From Betaproteobacteria bacterium UBA2293 (GTDB taxonomy: Bacteria; Pseudomonadota; Gammaproteobacteria; Burkholderiales; Rhodocyclaceae): DNA of 18,473 nucleotides. Below are positions 15,664 to 18,473 of this stretch, piece after piece (within the stretch, counting starts at the first letter, position 1; the number at the start of each line of letters is the position of its first letter). The stretch lies in contig DDWF01000257.1 in assembly GCA_002345845.1 (NCBI GenBank), forward strand, positions 20,837 to 39,309, given 5' to 3'. The notes beneath the pieces are model-generated. The model did no database searches. It had not been told where the DNA came from and saw only the letters and a program-made list of their open reading frames with translations. The position numbers and the translations under genes are program-made.

Positions 15664-16674
15664 TCAGCTGTCGAAACCAAGCGGATTGGCTGACTGCCAG
15701 CGCCAGGCATCGGCACACATCGCCGCAATGTTGTGCTCGGCCGTCCAGCCAAGCAGCTCACGGGCACGCCGGGGATCGGCATAACAGGCAGCAACGTCGC
15801 CCGGCCGCCGGTCGACGATGCGATACGGCACCGGCCGGCCACACGCCTGCTCAAAAGCCGCGACGATATCAAGCACGCTGTAGCCTTGGCCGGTTCCCAG
15901 ATTGACCGGCACAACGCCGGCCAGCGTATCGAGCTTGGCGAGGGCGGCAAGATGGCCGCGCGCCAGATCGACGACATGGATGTAATCGCGCACACCGGTG
16001 CCATCCGCCGTCGCATAGTCGCCGCCGAAGACGCTGAGTTCGGCACGCCGGCCAACGGCCACCTGTGCCACGTAGGGCATCAGGTTATTGGGAATGCCGC
16101 GCGGATCCTCGCCGATCAGACCACTGGCGTGCGCACCGACCGGATTGAAGTAGCGCAGCAGGGCCACCCGCCAGCGCGGGTCAGCATGGCCGATGTCGCG
16201 CAGCATGTCTTCAATGATCAGTTTGCTGCGCCCGTAGGGATTGGTCGCTTGCAACGGAAAGCTCTCGTCGATCGGCACTGCGTGTGGGTCGCCATAGACC
16301 GTCGCCGACGAGCTGAACACCAGATTGAAGACACCGGCCGCGGCCATGGCCTCGAACAAATGCAGCGAGCCGACGACATTGTTGTCGTAATAGCGCAGCG
16401 GCTGCTCGACGGATTCGCCGACCGCCTTCAGTCCGGCAAAGTGGATGACAGCAGTCATCGGATGTTTGGCGAACAGACTGGCCAGCAATGGCCGGTCGCG
16501 AATATCGCCCTCGACGAAGCTTGGCCGACGACCGCTGATCCGCTCGATGCGCTCGAGCACCTTGGCCGAACTATTGGAAAAATTGTCGAGAATCAGCAGT
16601 TCGTGCCCCGCCGCCAGCAATTCGACGACGGTATGCGAGCCAATGTAGCCCGCCCCTCCGGTGACCAGAATCAT
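15664..16674 (-). CDS. galE: UDP-glucose/UDP-GlcNAc 4-epimerase
   Basis: A 336-residue short-chain dehydrogenase of the GalE family: NAD motif GGAGYIGSH at 6-14, SSSATVYG at 121-128, and the YxxxK pair Tyr147 and Lys151. It interconverts UDP-glucose and UDP-galactose. The residue aligned by eye with E. coli Tyr299 (LPAYWAD) is Cys297 (VAACYAD), as in human GALE, where Cys permits UDP-GlcNAc/UDP-GalNAc as substrates; dual specificity is therefore likely. The start at 16674 has a GGGGAA ribosome site and puts the NAD motif at the usual distance; a longer frame to 16776 adds non-homologous residues. The 125 bp back to tRNA-Arg contain no promoter I would call with confidence. It heads the galE-patatin-NRPS-VTT run. 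Confidence 0.93.
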   Translation of the reverse strand: MILVTGGAGYIGSHTVVELLAAGHELLILDNFSNSSAKVLERIERISGRRPSFVEGDIRDRPLLASLFAKHPMTAVIHFAGLKAVGESVEQPLRYYDNNVVGSLHLFEAMAAAGVFNLVFSSSATVYGDPHAVPIDESFPLQATNPYGRSKLIIEDMLRDIGHADPRWRVALLRYFNPVGAHASGLIGEDPRGIPNNLMPYVAQVAVGRRAELSVFGGDYATADGTGVRDYIHVVDLARGHLAALAKLDTLAGVVPVNLGTGQGYSVLDIVAAFEQACGRPVPYRIVDRRPGDVAACYADPRRARELLGWTAEHNIAAMCADAWRWQSANPLGFDS

Positions 16675-16799
16675 TTGTTCCCCGCTATTCGATTTATGCC
16701 GGCATTCCGCACCGGACAGCGCAATTGCCGCATTTTGCCCGATTCGCCAGCGGAACAGAACCGCGACAGCAAGCATCGGAAATCTGGCAGGAAGATGGC

Positions 16800-16876
16800 T
16801 GGCGTGCCCGGAGGGACTCGAACCCCCGACCTGCTGCTTAGAAGGCAGCTGCTCTATCCAGTTGAGCTACGGGCAC
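16800..16876 (-). tRNA. tRNA-Arg (anticodon TCT)
   Basis: Read on the minus strand, a full cloverleaf can be drawn: acceptor GTGCCCG/CGGGCAC, D stem GCTC/GAGC, anticodon stem GCTGC/GCAGC with loop CTTCTAA (anticodon TCT, reads AGA), T stem with loop TTCGAGT, discriminator G and encoded CCA. AGA is a rare codon in such G+C-rich genomes. It lies 29 bp after tRNA-Pro and is probably cotranscribed with it. Confidence 0.97.
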
Positions 16877-16905
16877 TTGAGGGTGATGCACAGACAGGGA
16901 AAAAT

Positions 16906-16982
<77 letters not shown>

Positions 16983-16996
16983 ACACGAGAAGGCGC

Positions 16997-17025
16997 ATTC
17001 TAGCACCCGGCGGAAACCCGCACCA
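16997..17025 (-). promoter_or_regulatory. Predicted extended -10 promoter of the tRNA-Pro/tRNA-Arg unit
   Basis: On the minus strand, TGCTAGAAT (16997-17005) is an extended -10 (TGnTATAAT-like, TAGAAT 5/6). It is followed by a G+C-rich discriminator GCGCC and starts RNA about 8 nt before the tRNA-Pro. The -35 (TGGTGC) is poor. A G+C-rich discriminator is usual for promoters repressed by ppGpp and DksA. Confidence 0.5.
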
Positions 17026-17059
17026 GATCAACAGCCTATGTTGGCAAAACAAACTTTCC

Positions 17060-17088
17060 TTGCCTGCCCGGCACCTTTCTGATATTTA
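17060..17088 (+). promoter_or_regulatory. Predicted dksA promoter
   Basis: TTGCCT (17060-17065) and TATTTA (17083-17088) are 17 nt apart, with TG one base before the -10 (TGaTATTTA), so it may act as an extended -10 promoter. The start would be near 17095, about 28 nt before the dksA ATG. Confidence 0.4.
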
Positions 17089-17122
17089 ATCGCCTTTTTC
17101 GTCACCAGGACGCTCTAGGAAA

Positions 17123-17548
17123 ATGGCTGAAGAATTGCTCCACAAACATTTCGCACCGTACGAACCCAAGCCGGGCGAGGACTACATGAGTGCGAAGCAA
17201 CTCACACACTTCCGCAAGATTCTCGAAGCGGTCAAGAAGGAGTTGAGCGAAGATATCGACCGTACGGTACATACGATGCAGGATGAGGCAACCGTTTTTG
17301 CCGACCCCAATGACCGCGCCAGCCAGGAAACCGATATCGCTATCGAACTGCGCAATCGTGACCGCGAACGCAAACTGATCAAGAAGATCGACGAGACGCT
17401 GTCCAGCATCGAGAGCGGCGATTACGGCTTCTGCTCCAAGTGTGGCGTCGAAATCGGCATCAAGCGCCTGGAAGCCCGGCCGACGGCGACGCTGTGCATC
17501 GACTGCAAGACGCTGGACGAAATGAAAGAAAAGCAGATGGCCAAGTAA
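17123..17548 (+). CDS. dksA: RNA polymerase-binding transcription factor DksA
   Basis: A 141-residue protein with a coiled-coil body. The tip motif DPNDRAS has Asp61, Asp64 and Ala66 in place of the DxxDxA residues that act in the RNA polymerase secondary channel. A four-cysteine zinc finger follows: Cys104, Cys107, Cys125 and Cys128 in CSKC...CIDC. With ppGpp it lowers stable-RNA transcription and raises amino-acid promoters. The length is slightly below the 151 residues of E. coli DksA, the difference lying at the N-terminus. AGGA ends only 2 nt before the ATG, a short spacing, but no better start is visible. It is divergent from the tRNA genes and convergent with pnp. Confidence 0.93.
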   Translation: MAEELLHKHFAPYEPKPGEDYMSAKQLTHFRKILEAVKKELSEDIDRTVHTMQDEATVFADPNDRASQETDIAIELRNRDRERKLIKKIDETLSSIESGDYGFCSKCGVEIGIKRLEARPTATLCIDCKTLDEMKEKQMAK

Positions 17549-17608
17549 AGGCCACCGGCTCCCGTCACCAGCCTGGCTTCAGCAGGCCGGCGTAACGGGC
17601 CAATGTAT

Positions 17609-17642
17609 GGCCGCCAAGGCAATCACCGATTGTCAGGCGGCC
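17609..17642. repeat. Long imperfect hairpin between dksA and pnp
   Basis: GGCCGCC (17609-17615) pairs with GGCGGCC (17636-17642), and the interior GGCAATC/GATTGTC continues the stem around an ACC loop. No U-run follows on the plus strand. It may assist termination or protect the dksA mRNA 3' end. Confidence 0.5.
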
Positions 17643-17647
17643 AAAAA

Positions 17648-17673
17648 CAAAGGGCACCTCACGGTGCCCTTTG
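17648..17673 (-). terminator. Rho-independent terminator of pnp, possibly bidirectional
   Basis: CAAAGGGCACC (17648-17658) and GGTGCCCTTTG (17663-17673) form an 11-bp stem with a 4-nt loop. On the minus strand the stem is followed by TTTTT, a classic intrinsic terminator 24 nt after the pnp stop codon. On the plus strand TGCTTTCC follows, so it may also stop dksA transcripts, less efficiently. Confidence 0.85.
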
Positions 17674-17696
17674 TGCTTTCCAGCGCTAAGCGGCGA

Positions 17697-18473
17697 TTAC
17701 TGCTGTTGCTGCTCCTGCTGGACCACCGGCGCGATCACCGTGCCTTCTTCGGCAGCGGCAGCCTTCATCGACAGCTTGACGCGACCACGGTCGTCGGTTT
17801 CGAGAACCTTGACGCGAACGATCTGGCCTTCCTTGACGTAGTCCTCGACCTTGTTGACACGTTCCTGGGCGATCTGCGAGATGTGCAGCAGACCATCCTT
17901 GCCCGGCAACACGGAAACGATCGCACCGAAATCAAGAATCTTCAGCACGGTACCTTCGTAGATCTTGCCGATCTCGACTTCCGCCGTGATCGCATCGATG
18001 CGCGAACGGGCGGCAGCGGCAGCTTCACCGCTGGTGGCGGCGATGGTGATCGTGCCGTCGTCCTGGATGTCGATGGTGGTGCCAGTTTCTTCGGTCAGCG
18101 CACGGATGACGGCGCCGCCCTTGCCGATCACGTCACGGATCTTCTCCGGATTGATCTTGAAGGTGTACAGACGCGGGGCGTAGGCCGACATTTCTTCACG
18201 CGGACCGGCAGCAGCTTCCTGCATCAGGTTCAGGATGTGCAGACGGGCTTCCTGGGCTTGCGCCAGGGCAACCTGCATGATTTCCTTGGTGATGCCCTGG
18301 ATCTTGATGTCCATCTGCAGCGCGGTGATACCAGCGGTCGTGCCGGCCACCTTGAAGTCCATGTCGCCGAGTGCGTCTTCGTCGCCGAGAATGTCGGTCA
18401 GAACGATGAACTCGTCGCCTTCTTTCATGAGGCCCATGGCGATGCCCGCCACCGGCTCCTTGATGGGCACGCC
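17697..18473 (-). CDS. pnp: Polyribonucleotide nucleotidyltransferase (PNPase), C-terminal part
   Basis: The last 258 residues or so; the gene continues beyond the window. The visible start reads [15 protein letters not shown], part of the second RNase PH domain, with the conserved acidic [19 protein letters not shown]. Then come the alpha/beta linker, a KH domain (about 99-157 of the visible part, GxxG motif VIGKGG) and an S1 domain (about 167-236). The tail is short and rich in Gln. PNPase degrades RNA 3' to 5' with phosphate and joins the RNA degradosome. There is no internal start of importance: the apparent Met in the open frame is the Val of GVPIKEP. It ends at a strong terminator. Confidence 0.95.
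   Translation of the reverse strand, partial: GVPIKEPVAGIAMGLMKEGDEFIVLTDILGDEDALGDMDFKVAGTTAGITALQMDIKIQGITKEIMQVALAQAQEARLHILNLMQEAAAGPREEMSAYAPRLYTFKINPEKIRDVIGKGGAVIRALTEETGTTIDIQDDGTITIAATSGEAAAAARSRIDAITAEVEIGKIYEGTVLKILDFGAIVSVLPGKDGLLHISQIAQERVNKVEDYVKEGQIVRVKVLETDDRGRVKLSMKAAAAEEGTVIAPVVQQEQQQQ

Noticed and set aside
15651..16055. Extension of the patatin frame into galE
   Set aside because: These 135 residues overlap well-conserved galE coding sequence and look random. The ATG at 15650 lies just after the galE stop and precedes the cNMP domain.

Overview
The window looks like chromosomal DNA of a betaproteobacterium, most plausibly a floc- or biofilm-forming member of the Rhodocyclales (Zoogloea/Azoarcus/Dechloromonas-like). 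This is inferred from the high G+C content, the PrsR and PrsT proteins typical of exosortase (XrtA/PEP-CTERM) exopolysaccharide loci in that group, and the DksA and PNPase sequences. I could run no database search, so the genus is a guess.

Layout. Positions 1-6366 (+ strand) hold the end of prsR (sigma-54 response regulator), the TPR lipoprotein prsT, a TviB/WbpO-type nucleotide-sugar dehydrogenase, and a tightly coupled pair made of a Sel1-repeat lytic transglycosylase and a periplasmic trypsin-like protease. Positions 6354-9196 (- strand) hold a four-gene, fully overlapping cassette, read from 9196 downward: a Tat-exported Cys/Trp protein, a PqqD-like small protein, an HprK-related kinase and a nucleotidyltransferase. 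The last three match what I remember as the HPr-rel-A system of exosortase-containing bacteria. The cassette is preceded by an AT-rich region with a good sigma-54 promoter and an upstream dyad, so PrsR may control it. Positions 9458-16674 (- strand) are one operon-like run, read from 16674 downward: galE, a cyclic-nucleotide-domain patatin phospholipase, a single-module C-A-PCP-TE nonribosomal peptide synthetase, and a TVP38/VTT membrane protein. Positions 16800-18473 are housekeeping: tRNA-Arg(TCT) and tRNA-Pro(TGG), a divergent dksA, and the convergent 3' end of pnp with a strong terminator.

How the parts may work together. GalE has Cys at the position that opens the pocket to N-acetylated sugars, so GalE plus the TviB-like enzyme could make UDP-GalNAc and then UDP-GalNAcA for an amino-sugar exopolysaccharide. 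PrsR and PrsT belong to the control and secretion side of that EPS/PEP-CTERM programme, and the transglycosylase and protease may open or maintain the envelope. The most intriguing part is the four-gene cassette. A PqqD/RRE-like protein, an HprK-like kinase and a nucleotidyltransferase recur as tailoring enzymes in some lasso-peptide clusters. Here they directly follow a Tat-exported protein, which suggests a protein phosphorylation/phosphosugar or nucleotidyl modification system acting on an exported protein.
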